Of a stretch of DNA of 64,000 nucleotides, positions 49,104 through 57,840 are shown piece after piece. Within the stretch, counting starts at the first letter, position 1. Every line of letters starts with the position of its first letter. Position numbers and translations under genes: made by a program. The notes beneath the pieces were generated by a model. That model was given only the letters and a program-made list of their open reading frames with translations. It was not told the DNA's origin and did not search any database. This DNA comes from Microbacterium sp. LWS13-1.2. Its GTDB lineage: Bacteria > Actinomycetota > Actinomycetes > Actinomycetales > Microbacteriaceae. Location: positions 1,674,001-1,738,000 of the forward strand of contig NZ_CP151632.1 in NCBI RefSeq assembly GCF_040144835.1, in the 5' to 3' direction.

Positions 49104-50361
49104 GCAGCGCGTCAATGTCTGCCCCTGCGAGCCGCACGACCAGGGCACGGAAGTCCGCGGTCGTCACCGAGTCGCCGGCGCCGGCGCTCGCCCATTCGCG
49201 CAGGAGTGCCGCGAAGGCGCTCTCCCCCATGCGACGTCGCAGCGCATAGAGGGTCAGCGCGCCACGCTTGTAGACGCGATCGTCGAACATCAGCCCGGGA
49301 CCGGGATCCGCCAGCACCAGGTCCTGATCGAGCGCGGCGAGCCGGGCGTGGTGCCGTTCCGCCTTCTCGTGGACGGTCTGGCGGCCCGCTGCCTCTGACC
49401 ACATCCACTCGGCGTAACAGGCGAAACCCTCGTTGAGCCAGATGTCCTGCCACCGCGCGACGCCGACGCTGTTGCCGAACCACTGGTGCGCCAGTTCGTG
49501 CGCCACCAGGCGCTCCGATGCGGGGTCGAGATGGTTGGCGCCGAAGACCGCCATCCCCTGCGCCTCGAGCGGTATCTCGAGCTCGTCGGGAGTGACCACA
49601 AGGGTGCAGGCGTCTTGCGGGTACGGACCGAAGGCGGACTCGAACAGCTGCAGCATGCGCGTGACCGGTGCGAAGGCCGTCGCCACCTCGGTGCGCAGCG
49701 CGGGCGGGTGGACGACCGTCACCGGGAACCCGATCGGGCCGGCAGAACCTGGCAGCGTGCTGGAGACGTAGCGTCCGATGTGCACGGCCGTGAGGTACGT
49801 GGCCGTCGGCACGTCGGAACGGAACGTGCGGGCTTCGAACTGCCCGCGTCGCGCCGAGCCGACGAGGGCCCCGGTGGCGACCGCGGTGTAGCCGGCATCC
49901 GTCGCGACGGTGATCGAATAGCGGGCGCGATCGTCGGGACGGTCGTTGCAGGGGAACCACGTCGGCGCGCCGATGGGCTGAGCTGCAACGAGGGCACCGT
50001 CTTCGAGTTCCTCGAAGCCGATGGTGCCCCAGCGTGTCCGCCGCGGAGCGGGGGCGCCGGCGTACGTCACCTCGATAGAGAATCGCTCCCCCGCCTCCAT
50101 CCGCCGGGGAAGCACGACCCGCACCTTTCGCGGCCCCTGGGCGTAGGCCGTGCGGCGGTCGCCATCCACACGCACCCGCGACACGCGGAGCCCGATCAGA
50201 TCCAAGGCGACCGACGACGTCGGAACGGCCGCGACCGCGTTGAGGACCGCGCGCCCCTCGAGGCGGTTGGTGCGCACACGGTACGAGAGGTCGAGCTCGT
50301 AGGAATCGATGCCGAAGGTGGGATCGCCGCTCTGCGGTGCGTACGCGTCGTGAGCACTCAC
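49057..50361 (-). CDS. M1 family zinc aminopeptidase
   Basis: A 434-residue peptidase, about half the size of full aminopeptidase N but with all catalytic elements. The N-terminal beta domain leads to His-Glu-Leu-Ala-His-Gln-Trp (zinc ligands His288 and His292, catalytic Glu289), and the third ligand Glu311 in Leu-Asn-Glu-Gly-Phe is 18 residues on. The substrate-anchoring Gly-x-Met-Glu-Asn motif is altered to Ala-Gln-Gly-Met-Ala-Val. GTG 50361 overlaps the NRPS stop (GTGA), so the two are coupled. In Streptomyces, epsilon-poly-lysine producers carry zinc aminopeptidases that degrade the polymer; this protein may play that part. No signal peptide is visible. Confidence 0.88.
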   Translation of the reverse strand: MSAHDAYAPQSGDPTFGIDSYELDLSYRVRTNRLEGRAVLNAVAAVPTSSVALDLIGLRVSRVRVDGDRRTAYAQGPRKVRVVLPRRMEAGERFSIEVTYAGAPAPRRTRWGTIGFEELEDGALVAAQPIGAPTWFPCNDRPDDRARYSITVATDAGYTAVATGALVGSARRGQFEARTFRSDVPTATYLTAVHIGRYVSSTLPGSAGPIGFPVTVVHPPALRTEVATAFAPVTRMLQLFESAFGPYPQDACTLVVTPDELEIPLEAQGMAVFGANHLDPASERLVAHELAHQWFGNSVGVARWQDIWLNEGFACYAEWMWSEAAGRQTVHEKAERHHARLAALDQDLVLADPGPGLMFDDRVYKRGALTLYALRRRMGESAFAALLREWASAGAGDSVTTADFRALVVRLAGADIDALLTAWLDRPELPPMPR

Positions 50362-53300
50362 GATGTCGACTGGTACGCGCGGACCTTGACCGCGCGCCAC
50401 GGGCCGATCGGATTGCCGCTCCAGCGCGAGCCCACCGGCACGGTCTCGCCGCGCATCACCAGCGAGGCGGGGCCGACCGTCGCGTGGGCGCCGAGTGTCG
50501 CCCCCGGCAGGATGACGCTGTGCGGCCCGAGCGTCGCACCAGCCTCCAGCTCCACCGTGTCCATGCTCATGATTCGATCATGGAACAGGTGGGTCTGCAC
50601 AACGCATCCGCGATTGACGGCCGCCCCGTCACCCAGCGTGACGAGATCGGGCTCGGGAAGCCAATAGCTCTCGCACCACACGCCACGGCCGATCCGCGAT
50701 CCGAGCGACCGCAGCCACACGGCCAGAGCCGGCGTTCCCGCGGCCGCGCGCGCGAACCAGGGCGCGGCGACCATCTCGGTGAATGTGTCCGAGACCTCGG
50801 TGCGCCAGACGAAGCTCGACCACAGGGGCTGCTCGCCCGCGCGGATCGTGCCGACGATGAGCCACTTCGCCGCGGTCGACAGCCCTGCGGCCACCGCACC
50901 GGCGGCCAGCATCACGATGCCGGAGACGAGCAGCGTCCACACGGGGCCCACGGTCTCCCACAGCACTGCGAGGCCGAACAGGACACCGAGGCCGATCGCG
51001 CAGGTGACGACGACAGGCACGAACCTGCCGAGTTCCCAGAGGGTGCGCGCGATCCGAAGACCGACGGTCGGCCGGTAGGTGCGGCTCTCGTCACCCTCGG
51101 CCGACAGCCGACGCAGCCGCACGGCCGGCGATCCGAGCCACGACGAACCCGGCTTCGCCTTCAGCGGTGCGGACGACAGGACGGCGACGAGCCCGTCGCG
51201 GGGCACGCGGTGGCCGGGCGCCGCCATTCCGGAGTTTCCGAGGAAGGCGCGCTTGCCGATGCGGACCGGTCCGAGCCGCATCCAGCCGCCGCGCAGCTCG
51301 TACGAGCCGACCATGGTGTCATCGGCGAGGAACGCGCCGTCGTCGATGCGCGTCATCGAGGGGATGAGCAGGACGGTGGATGCCTCGACCTCGCGACCGA
51401 CGCGCGCACCGAGGAGACGCAGCCATACCGGCGTGAACAGGCTCGAGTACAGCGGGAAGAGCACCGTGCGCGACGAGTCGAGCAGTCTCTCGATGCTCCA
51501 TGCCTGCCATCCGATCCGGCTGCGCACGGGGTGGGTGCCCTCGTGGAGACCGATCGACAGCACCCGCACCGCGAGCACGACGGACGCAGCGAAGACGATG
51601 CCTACTGCGAGGACGGCGGGCACGAGCCACGCCAGCGCCCCGAGGAATGCGACGCCGAGGGTCTCGGCATCCCGGATCCCCTGCGCGATCACCAGCCCGC
51701 CGACGGCGAACGACACGAGCGGCAGCAGGGCCAGCGCAACCGACGAGACCGCGTACGCCCAGAGCCAGCGCGTCGGCGCCGCAGCCCGTTCCGCGGGCCA
51801 GTCGGACTCGACGCCGCCGACGCGCTCTGCCGGAGATCCGGCCCATGACTGGTCTGCCCGCACACGGCCGAACACGGCCGAACCGGGCGCGATGTCGGCG
51901 CGCTGCCCGACCCGGGTACCCGGCGCCAGCGTGCTGCGGGCTCCGATCGTCGCGTCGGCGCCGATGCGCACTTCGCCGACGCGCAGGACGTCGCCGTCGA
52001 TCCAGGTGCCAGTGAGATCCACCTCGGGCTCGACGGCGGCACCGTCGCCCAGCTCGAGCATCCCCGTGATGGGGGGCAGCGTATGCATGTCGACGCCGCG
52101 CCCGATCTTCGCACCCAGCGCCCGCGCGTAGTAGGTGACCCACGGCGCGCCGGCGAGGCCGACGGCATCGATCTGGTCGGCGATCTGCTCGGCGAGCCAG
52201 AGGCGCATATGCACGCTGCCGCCACGCGGGTAGTCGCCCGGGCGCAGGCCCGCCAGGAGCAATCGAGCCGCGACGACGGCGATGGCCATGCGCCCGAAGG
52301 GCGTCGCGAACACGACCAGCCCGATCAAGAGCACCCACCAGGGAGTGCTGGGCAATGCTTCGAAGCCGGGGGCGAGCTGGAGCAGCGCACTGGCTGTGAG
52401 CAGGTACAGCAGCCAGCGGATGCCCGTGATGATGAAGAGCGGCACGCCGAGGAGCGTCTGCACCCACTGGGTGGCGCGGGGCGTCGGCACGGGTCGGTGG
52501 AAGGTCGCCGGTCCGTCGTCCTCCAACGGTCCGAGCGCCTTGGCCATCGAGCTCAAGCGCGGCACGTCGTAGATGTCGGCGACGGAGAACTCAGGCACGC
52601 GCACGCGGATCCGCGAGACCAGCTGGGCGGCTGCCAGCGACCCGCCGCCGAGGTCGAAGAAGTCGGCCGACCGGCTGGGCACCGGCATGCCGAGCACGGT
52701 CTGCCATTGCTCCGCAAGCCAGGCCTCGGCGGGAGACAGTCCCGCCAGCGGCGCCTCGACACCGGGCAACGGCCACGGAAGCGCCGCCCGGTCGACCTTG
52801 CCGGATGTGCGGACCGGAAGTTCGTCGACGACCGCCAGCAGCGGCACGATGGCCGCCGGCAGTCGCTCCGCCAGCAGGGCACGCGCGTGCGCCCGGTCGA
52901 AGTCCTCTCCCTCGTTCGCCACGAGATATCCGACGAGCACGGGAATACCCGCATCGGTCGATCGCACCGCAGCAGCTGCCGCAGTGATCCCCGGCAGGTC
53001 CTGCAGCGCCGATTCGACCTCACCCAGTTCGATGCGGCGCCCGCCGACCTTCACCTGATCATCGGCCCGCCCCATGAAGACGAGCCCCTCGGGTTCGTAG
53101 CGCACGAGGTCGCCGGAACGGTAGGCGCGTTCCCAGCCGAGGGTCGGCATCGGCGCGTACTTCTCGGCATCCTTCGAAGGATCGAGGTAGCGGGCCAATC
53201 CGACACCGCCGATGATCAGCTCGCCGATGTCGCCCTCGGCGACACGCGCGCCCTCGGCGTCGACGACGGCGAGCGCCCAGCCGTCGAGCGGAAGCCCGAT

Positions 53301-54314
53301 GCGCACGGGGCCGGCGTCGAGCGGCGCCGCGCAGGCGACGACCGTCGCCTCGGTGGGACCGTACGTGTTCCACACCTCGCGGCCGTCGGCGGCCAGACGG
53401 GCAGCGAGTTCCGGAGGGCAAGCCTCACCGCCGAAGATCAGCAGCCTCACGTTCTCGATGGACGCCTCCGGCCACATCGCGGCCAGCGTCGGAACCGTCG
53501 AGACCACCGTGATGCCCTGCCGGATGAGCCACGGGGCGAGATCCTCGCCGGATCGGACGAGTGCGCGAGGTGCCGGTACGAGGCACGCGCCGTGCCGCCA
53601 CGCGAGCCACATCTCTTCACACGACGCGTCGAAAGCGACCGAAAGTCCCGCGAGAACGCGGTCGCGCGTGCCGAGCGGCGCGCCCTGCAGGAACAGGCGT
53701 GCCTCGGCATCGACGAAGGCCGCCGCCGAGCGGTGGGTGACGGCCACTCCCTTCGGCACTCCTGTGGACCCGGACGTGAAGATGATCCATGCGTCGTCTG
53801 TCACGTCCGGCGGCGGAACCGTGACGACCGCATGGGTACTGGGATGTGGCGCATCACCCGTGAACAGGGCAGCGGATGCCGCCACCTCGGCTTCGCCCTC
53901 CGCCTGCGCCTCGGCGGAGGTGTAGCCATCGTCGGTGATGACTCCGCGGACCCCTGCCTCGCCGAAGACGAGGCGCGCGCGCTCGTCCGGATCGTCGACG
54001 TCCACCGGTACGTACGCCGCACCCACGGCGAGCACGGCGAGGATGGCGATGTACAGCTCCTTCGAGCCAGACGGGACGCGGACGCCCACCCGGTCACCAC
54101 GGCGTACACCGGCGTCGTGAAGCTGCGCCGCGGTGCGCCCGACACGGGCCATCAGATCTCGATAGCTGAGCGATCCTGAACCGTCGTCGAGGGCAGATGC
54201 TTCGGGATGCCGCGCCGTCGTCTCGCGGAGGATGTCGAGAAGGGTACGGGCAGGGGTCGCTGACCCTGACCTGTCGAGTTCGAGCTGCTCTCGCGGCTCC
54301 CCCACCGGCTGCAC
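50358..54314 (-). CDS. Pls/PosA-type single-module NRPS with membrane and tandem hexapeptide-repeat domains
   Basis: A 1318-residue membrane-bound synthetase, nearly the length of Streptomyces epsilon-poly-lysine synthetase (about 1319). The adenylation domain (about residues 20-500) has Phe-Thr-Ser-Gly-Ser-Thr-Gly-Val-Pro-Lys-Gly, Tyr-Gly-Pro-Thr-Glu, Tyr-Arg-Ser-Gly-Asp-Leu and a final Gly-Lys-Val-Asp. The carrier domain has Asp-Leu-Gly-Gly-Gly-Ser-Leu with Ser559. The remainder alternates membrane segments with left-handed beta-helix-like soluble repeats (three blocks), and there is no condensation or thioesterase domain. It would activate one amino acid and polymerise it iteratively at the membrane. 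By eye the specificity residues suggest a basic amino acid. GTG 54314 starts 1 base after the upstream stop. Confidence 0.9.
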   Translation of the reverse strand: MQPVGEPREQLELDRSGSATPARTLLDILRETTARHPEASALDDGSGSLSYRDLMARVGRTAAQLHDAGVRRGDRVGVRVPSGSKELYIAILAVLAVGAAYVPVDVDDPDERARLVFGEAGVRGVITDDGYTSAEAQAEGEAEVAASAALFTGDAPHPSTHAVVTVPPPDVTDDAWIIFTSGSTGVPKGVAVTHRSAAAFVDAEARLFLQGAPLGTRDRVLAGLSVAFDASCEEMWLAWRHGACLVPAPRALVRSGEDLAPWLIRQGITVVSTVPTLAAMWPEASIENVRLLIFGGEACPPELAARLAADGREVWNTYGPTEATVVACAAPLDAGPVRIGLPLDGWALAVVDAEGARVAEGDIGELIIGGVGLARYLDPSKDAEKYAPMPTLGWERAYRSGDLVRYEPEGLVFMGRADDQVKVGGRRIELGEVESALQDLPGITAAAAAVRSTDAGIPVLVGYLVANEGEDFDRAHARALLAERLPAAIVPLLAVVDELPVRTSGKVDRAALPWPLPGVEAPLAGLSPAEAWLAEQWQTVLGMPVPSRSADFFDLGGGSLAAAQLVSRIRVRVPEFSVADIYDVPRLSSMAKALGPLEDDGPATFHRPVPTPRATQWVQTLLGVPLFIITGIRWLLYLLTASALLQLAPGFEALPSTPWWVLLIGLVVFATPFGRMAIAVVAARLLLAGLRPGDYPRGGSVHMRLWLAEQIADQIDAVGLAGAPWVTYYARALGAKIGRGVDMHTLPPITGMLELGDGAAVEPEVDLTGTWIDGDVLRVGEVRIGADATIGARSTLAPGTRVGQRADIAPGSAVFGRVRADQSWAGSPAERVGGVESDWPAERAAAPTRWLWAYAVSSVALALLPLVSFAVGGLVIAQGIRDAETLGVAFLGALAWLVPAVLAVGIVFAASVVLAVRVLSIGLHEGTHPVRSRIGWQAWSIERLLDSSRTVLFPLYSSLFTPVWLRLLGARVGREVEASTVLLIPSMTRIDDGAFLADDTMVGSYELRGGWMRLGPVRIGKRAFLGNSGMAAPGHRVPRDGLVAVLSSAPLKAKPGSSWLGSPAVRLRRLSAEGDESRTYRPTVGLRIARTLWELGRFVPVVVTCAIGLGVLFGLAVLWETVGPVWTLLVSGIVMLAAGAVAAGLSTAAKWLIVGTIRAGEQPLWSSFVWRTEVSDTFTEMVAAPWFARAAAGTPALAVWLRSLGSRIGRGVWCESYWLPEPDLVTLGDGAAVNRGCVVQTHLFHDRIMSMDTVELEAGATLGPHSVILPGATLGAHATVGPASLVMRGETVPVGSRWSGNPIGPWRAVKVRAYQSTS

Positions 54315-54315
54315 C

Positions 54316-55116
54316 TCAGGACAGGAGCGCGACGAGCTGCGCCTTGCTCAGGCGCGAGTACCCCGTCTTGCCGGCCGCCCGGGCACGGTCCCGCAGCGCG
54401 GCGACCGTGAGCGACGAGAGGTCGGATGCTCCGTTTCCACTCGCGGCCGAAGCCGCGCGCGACGACTTCGCACGCGGTGCGGCGGCAGCGTTGTTGACCG
54501 TTGATGACGCGGCGGGGGTCTTCGCGCGAGATGCCGGTCGTGCGACCGTCTTGCGCGCGGGCGCCTTGGTCGCCGTGGCGGCGACGGGCGGTGCCGATTC
54601 GGTCGACGCGGGCGCCTCGCCGGATGCCGCAGTCGACTTCAGTCCTTGGGTTTCGGCGGGACCAGCGAGCTCGCTGTCGAGAGCCGACTGCGCCGCCGCG
54701 GCTTCACGGTCCGCGCGCTCGGCCGCCTTCGCAGCCTTGGCGGCCTCTTTCTTGGCCGCCTTCGCCTGCGCCACACGCTGCTCGGCCTCGGCCGCCACCC
54801 GTTCTGCTTCGGCCGCTGCGCGCTCGGCCTCTGCCCGGAGGCGGGCCCTCTTCTCGGCCTTGGCGACAGCCTGGACCGTCGCCTTCACGAGCTTGTCAGC
54901 CGCTCGCGTGGCACGCTTGGCGACCATGGCGGGCTTCTTCCGAAGCTCCTTCTTCGAGACATCCGCGGCGTCTTTGGCGTCCTCGGAGAGCTCGCGCAGC
55001 TTCTTGGCGGTCTTGCTCGGCAGAGCCTTGGCCGCCTTCTTCGCCTGCTTCGCCGCGATGGCGGCGTCTTCCATCGCGTCCAGCGCCTGGCGCTGGGCCT
55101 TCGTCGTCTTGGCCAT
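54316..55116 (-). CDS. Lys/Ala-rich coiled-coil protein with C-terminal SAP/Rho-N-like domain
   Basis: A 266-residue, very basic and alanine-rich protein directly upstream of the NRPS gene (1-base gap). Residues 1-120 are charged helix with heptad character (repeated Ala-Glu-Ala-Glu-Arg and Lys-Lys-Ala-Ala-Lys), 120-225 is a Ser/Ala/Pro linker, and the last ~35 residues (Leu-Thr-Val-Ala-Ala-Leu-Arg-Asp-Arg-Ala-Arg, then Leu-Ser-Lys-Ala-Gln-Leu) match a SAP or Rho N-terminal helix-extended-loop-helix that binds nucleic acid. It resembles actinobacterial histone-like proteins. AAGGTG precedes ATG 55116. Its link to the NRPS is by operon only. Confidence 0.72.
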   Translation of the reverse strand: MAKTTKAQRQALDAMEDAAIAAKQAKKAAKALPSKTAKKLRELSEDAKDAADVSKKELRKKPAMVAKRATRAADKLVKATVQAVAKAEKRARLRAEAERAAAEAERVAAEAEQRVAQAKAAKKEAAKAAKAAERADREAAAAQSALDSELAGPAETQGLKSTAASGEAPASTESAPPVAATATKAPARKTVARPASRAKTPAASSTVNNAAAAPRAKSSRAASAASGNGASDLSSLTVAALRDRARAAGKTGYSRLSKAQLVALLS

Positions 55117-55201
55117 AGCCGCACCTTAGCGCGGACGGGTTAACTGACACCTTGCGCCGCTCTCGCGAGGACACAGACGGACGCTGCGGCGTCGCAGCTT
55201 C

Positions 55202-55248
55202 GTGCCGCCCCTGGAGGTTGCTGCGGACCCGCTCGGTCCGCACGGCAC
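55202..55248 (-). terminator. nested hairpin downstream of the TetR gene
   Basis: GCGGACC (55223-55229) pairs with GGTCCGC (55235-55241), and outer arms GTGCCG (55202-55207) / CGGCAC (55243-55248) can extend it. It lies between the minus-strand tetR and SAP-protein genes and could separate them transcriptionally, with a promoter for the NRPS operon between 55117 and 55200. Confidence 0.4.
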
Positions 55249-55302
55249 CACGACTCGACAGCGAGGCGGCGCCCGGTGGTGAGCCGGGCACCGCGCGCTG
55301 TA

Positions 55303-55971
55303 TCACCGGTAGAGGTCGCCGTCTTCCGCGCCGTTGAGGGGATCCGCCACGGCGAGCATGCCCCGCCACGCGATGTCGAAGGCGTCTTGACACCGCTGCC
55401 AGACGACGGGATCGCTCAGCTCGGCCCCGCGCACGACGAGCTGGTAGTAGACGACACCCGCGAGAAGGTCGAAGCACGTCGCCGGGTCCAGCCCTTCACG
55501 GAGGATGCCGCGCTCGATGCCCGTCGCGAGCGCCCGCTCGAGCGCGACTCGTCGCCGCACGACATGCGACGCCCAGTACGCCTTCTGCAGGTCCCGATCG
55601 GCCATCGCGAGGCGTATGCGCTGCCGGAATCGCTCCTCCGAGTACCCCACGACGCTCACGCTCTGCCCGCCGAACATCGCGGCCTGCACGCACTCGCGCA
55701 GGTCGCCGTCGAGGGGGATGTCGGGCGGCACGGTGCGGCCGACATCCAGCGCCGCCGCCACCAGGGCTGTGAGTGACGGCCATCGCCGATAGATCGCCGC
55801 CCGCGTCGCTCCGCTGCGCTGCACCAGCCGGCGCACCGTGACGGATTCGCCTTCGTCGATGAGCGCGAGCGCACCGGCGAGGATCTGGGCGTCGAGTTCC
55901 TCGTCGCGCGGTCGACCGGGGCCGCGGCGAACCGCGTCCCCGGTCGGCGGCGCCGTGGCAACGAGACTCAC
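55303..55971 (-). CDS. TetR family transcriptional regulator
   Basis: A 222-residue repressor. Arg-Arg-Gly-Pro-Gly-Arg-Pro-Arg-Asp-Glu leads into the helix-turn-helix (Val-Thr-Val-Arg-Arg-Leu-Val-Gln-Arg-Ser-Gly-Ala-Thr-Arg-Ala-Ala-Ile-Tyr-Arg-Arg-Trp-Pro) at about residues 37-58, followed by a helical ligand-binding domain (TetR_C type). GTG 55971 is chosen because coding character fades upstream, although the frame stays open to 56538. It lies upstream of, and on the same strand as, the NRPS operon and may regulate that operon, or the GT-C gene behind it. Ligand unknown. Confidence 0.85.
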   Translation of the reverse strand: MSLVATAPPTGDAVRRGPGRPRDEELDAQILAGALALIDEGESVTVRRLVQRSGATRAAIYRRWPSLTALVAAALDVGRTVPPDIPLDGDLRECVQAAMFGGQSVSVVGYSEERFRQRIRLAMADRDLQKAYWASHVVRRRVALERALATGIERGILREGLDPATCFDLLAGVVYYQLVVRGAELSDPVVWQRCQDAFDIAWRGMLAVADPLNGAEDGDLYR

Positions 55972-56143
55972 TCGACCACCGCTCGCGCGCGCAGCCTGGC
56001 CACCATGTCGTCCGTGAGTCCCGCCGCGCGCACCGGGCCGAGGGCATCGCCGTGGCGTTCGCGGAGCCGGGGCCTCGACGCCGCATTGCGCTGTCATCGC
56101 CGCAGGCCGCGGACCCGCGGATCGGGACCGGTGCCCCGAGCGA

Positions 56144-57313
56144 TCAGGGGATGTGCCAGAACTCGGTGCCGAGCCCGTACATGTTCCAGATCCACCACCA
56201 TTGACCGACGAGGCACGTGGCGAGCACGGCGAGTCGCCAGGCAAGGCTCCGCGGGGCGGCCACAGCGCCCCAGAGCGGTGAGAGCGGGAAGAGGATCCGG
56301 AACACGCTCGATTGCGGGAGGAAGACCGCCAGCAGGTAGATGAGATAGCTGGCCGCCCACAGCCGGATCTCCGGTCCCAGACGGGGCACGTGCGGGCTGA
56401 ACGCCAGCACGGCGCCGCCGGCGAGCACAAGGAGCCCCAGGCAGAGGGGGCCCCATACCGGATCGAGACCCCAGAACCGGAACCAATAGTCCGCCGCCTG
56501 CGGCCAGCCTTCGAAGGGCACGAATCCGCCCGCGTCACCGACCCACAGCCGCCGCCAGGCGAGTTCCGTCGCGAGATAGGCGTCGTCGCGACCGGTCACG
56601 ACGCCGGCGATCACCTGCCAGGAGAGTCCGAGCGCGGTCGCGATGCCGGCGAGCGTGACGATGTGCACGACCTCGCGCCGCGCGAACGGCTCGCGCGCTC
56701 GGCTCAGCCACCGACGGATGCCGAACAGGCCGAGGAACAGCGCGAACGCCAGCACGCCCGGGCGTGTGAACGCCATCGCCGGGATGATCGCGTACAACAC
56801 GGCGTACTGCCGTCGCTGCAGGCTGCGGATGCCGAGCAGGATCAGCAGCAGGAAGGGCGCCTCCGCGTAGCCGACCTGGAACATGGCTGCCAAGGGAGCT
56901 GAGGCGAAGAACACGACCGCCCACAGGGCCGCGGTCTCGCCGATCGCCGGCCTCAGGATGCTGCGGAGAACCAGGCAGCAGAGATAGCCGGCCATGAGTG
57001 CCAGTGCCACCGCACCCGCGGCCCAGGATCCGAGGAGCCATCCGGCCGCGTCCGCCGTCCACGGATAGAGCGGCATGAATGCCCACGCGTTCTGCGCGAC
57101 CTCACCGGCGGTGGTGAGCGGCAGCTCGACCGGGTACCCCTCCGACGCGATGCGGTGGTAGTACTGCGCGTCCCACGCGACGATGTAGGTGGCCAGGTCC
57201 CCACCGGGGCCGAACCGGGACTCAGGGGGCGACAGTCGTGCAGCGAGGAGGAAGAACGACGTGGTGACGAGCCGTGAGGCCGCGTAGATCGCCGCGATCC
57301 GTGCCGCGGACAC
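56144..57313 (-). CDS. GT-C-type membrane glycosyltransferase, PIG-V-like
   Basis: A roughly 389-residue protein with ten or more membrane spans. Features of the PIG-V/mannosyltransferase class are the early extracytoplasmic loop with Trp-Asp-Ala-Gln-Tyr-Tyr-His-Arg-Ile-Ala (Asp in the expected catalytic position near residue 50), Phe-Met-Pro-Leu-Tyr-Pro-Trp, and Phe-Gln-Val-Gly-Tyr-Ala-Glu-Ala-Pro-Phe. It would transfer a sugar from a polyprenyl-phosphate donor to an outer-surface acceptor. GTG 57313 is the likely start, 40 bases after the small acidic-protein gene. The frame is open to 57433, so the start is uncertain. Confidence 0.72.
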   Translation of the reverse strand: MSAARIAAIYAASRLVTTSFFLLAARLSPPESRFGPGGDLATYIVAWDAQYYHRIASEGYPVELPLTTAGEVAQNAWAFMPLYPWTADAAGWLLGSWAAGAVALALMAGYLCCLVLRSILRPAIGETAALWAVVFFASAPLAAMFQVGYAEAPFLLLILLGIRSLQRRQYAVLYAIIPAMAFTRPGVLAFALFLGLFGIRRWLSRAREPFARREVVHIVTLAGIATALGLSWQVIAGVVTGRDDAYLATELAWRRLWVGDAGGFVPFEGWPQAADYWFRFWGLDPVWGPLCLGLLVLAGGAVLAFSPHVPRLGPEIRLWAASYLIYLLAVFLPQSSVFRILFPLSPLWGAVAAPRSLAWRLAVLATCLVGQWWWIWNMYGLGTEFWHIP

Positions 57314-57353
57314 GGCCCGAGACGGGTGCCCGAGGGACCCCCCGGCAGATCCG

Positions 57354-57629
57354 CTATTCGTCGTTGGCGGTCTCTTCGATCCAGTCGATCGCGTCCTCGG
57401 CGAGGTAGCGGGCTCCGGGATCCTCGTCGGCATCCTGAATCTCGTCCTCCGGCTCGAGTGCAGCGGGCGCGGCTCCCGACTCGATCGCCCACACGTCTTC
57501 CGCGTCCGCCGCGTCGACGAGTTCGTCGATCTCGGCGGCGATGTCGACCGGGACCGCGTCGCCGTTGTTCGCGATCAGCCAGTCGCGGGCCTCCGCGGAG
57601 AGGCCAGGCCAGATCTGCTCCATGCCCAT
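57354..57629 (-). CDS. small acidic protein of unknown function
   Basis: A 91-residue, strongly acidic protein (many Asp/Glu, ending Trp-Ile-Glu-Glu-Thr-Ala-Asn-Asp-Glu). It begins Met-Glu-Gln-Ile-Trp-Pro-Gly-Leu-Ser-Ala-Glu-Ala-Arg-Asp-Trp-Leu (second Met at 57623, first at 57629). No family is recognised. It lies 40 bases before the GT-C gene and is divergent from the small plus-strand gene at 57706. It could be a regulatory or decoy protein; nothing more can be said. Confidence 0.55.
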   Translation of the reverse strand: MGMEQIWPGLSAEARDWLIANNGDAVPVDIAAEIDELVDAADAEDVWAIESGAAPAALEPEDEIQDADEDPGARYLAEDAIDWIEETANDE

Positions 57630-57705
57630 GCGCGCAAGCGTCGCACACCTCACAGCTGCGGTCGATGCACCATCAGGTGAATTCTCGGTGCAATACCATG
57701 CCCCC

Positions 57706-57834
57706 ATGGCCACTCCTCAGCCGGACCAGCGATCCGCGCCCGTGACCCCCGACGGAGCACCCCGGAATCGCGTGCCTGCCCACATCACCCGACGACGCAC
57801 CGCCATCGCGGCGCGGCTCGCCGACGAACGCTGA
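57706..57834 (+). CDS. putative 42-residue basic protein
   Basis: A short frame from ATG 57706 encodes a Pro/Arg-rich peptide (Thr-Pro-Asp-Gly-Ala-Pro-Arg-Asn-Arg near the middle, ending Leu-Ala-Asp-Glu-Arg). Its stop is 6 bases before the GTG of the membrane-protein gene, suggesting coupling. No ribosome site is seen; TACCAT just upstream could place the start at a leaderless transcript. It may be real or a chance frame. Confidence 0.35.
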   Translation: MATPQPDQRSAPVTPDGAPRNRVPAHITRRRTAIAARLADER

Positions 57835-57840
57835 CGCGCC

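Noticed and set aside
52083..54179. 698-codon plus-strand open frame opposite the NRPS
   Set aside because: Arg/His/Asp-rich shadow of the adenylation domain; no ribosome site or family signature.
55972..56538. Extended N-terminus of the TetR protein
   Set aside because: The added ~189 residues are antisense-like to the GT-C gene and no TetR protein has such a region; GTG 55971 fits the family.
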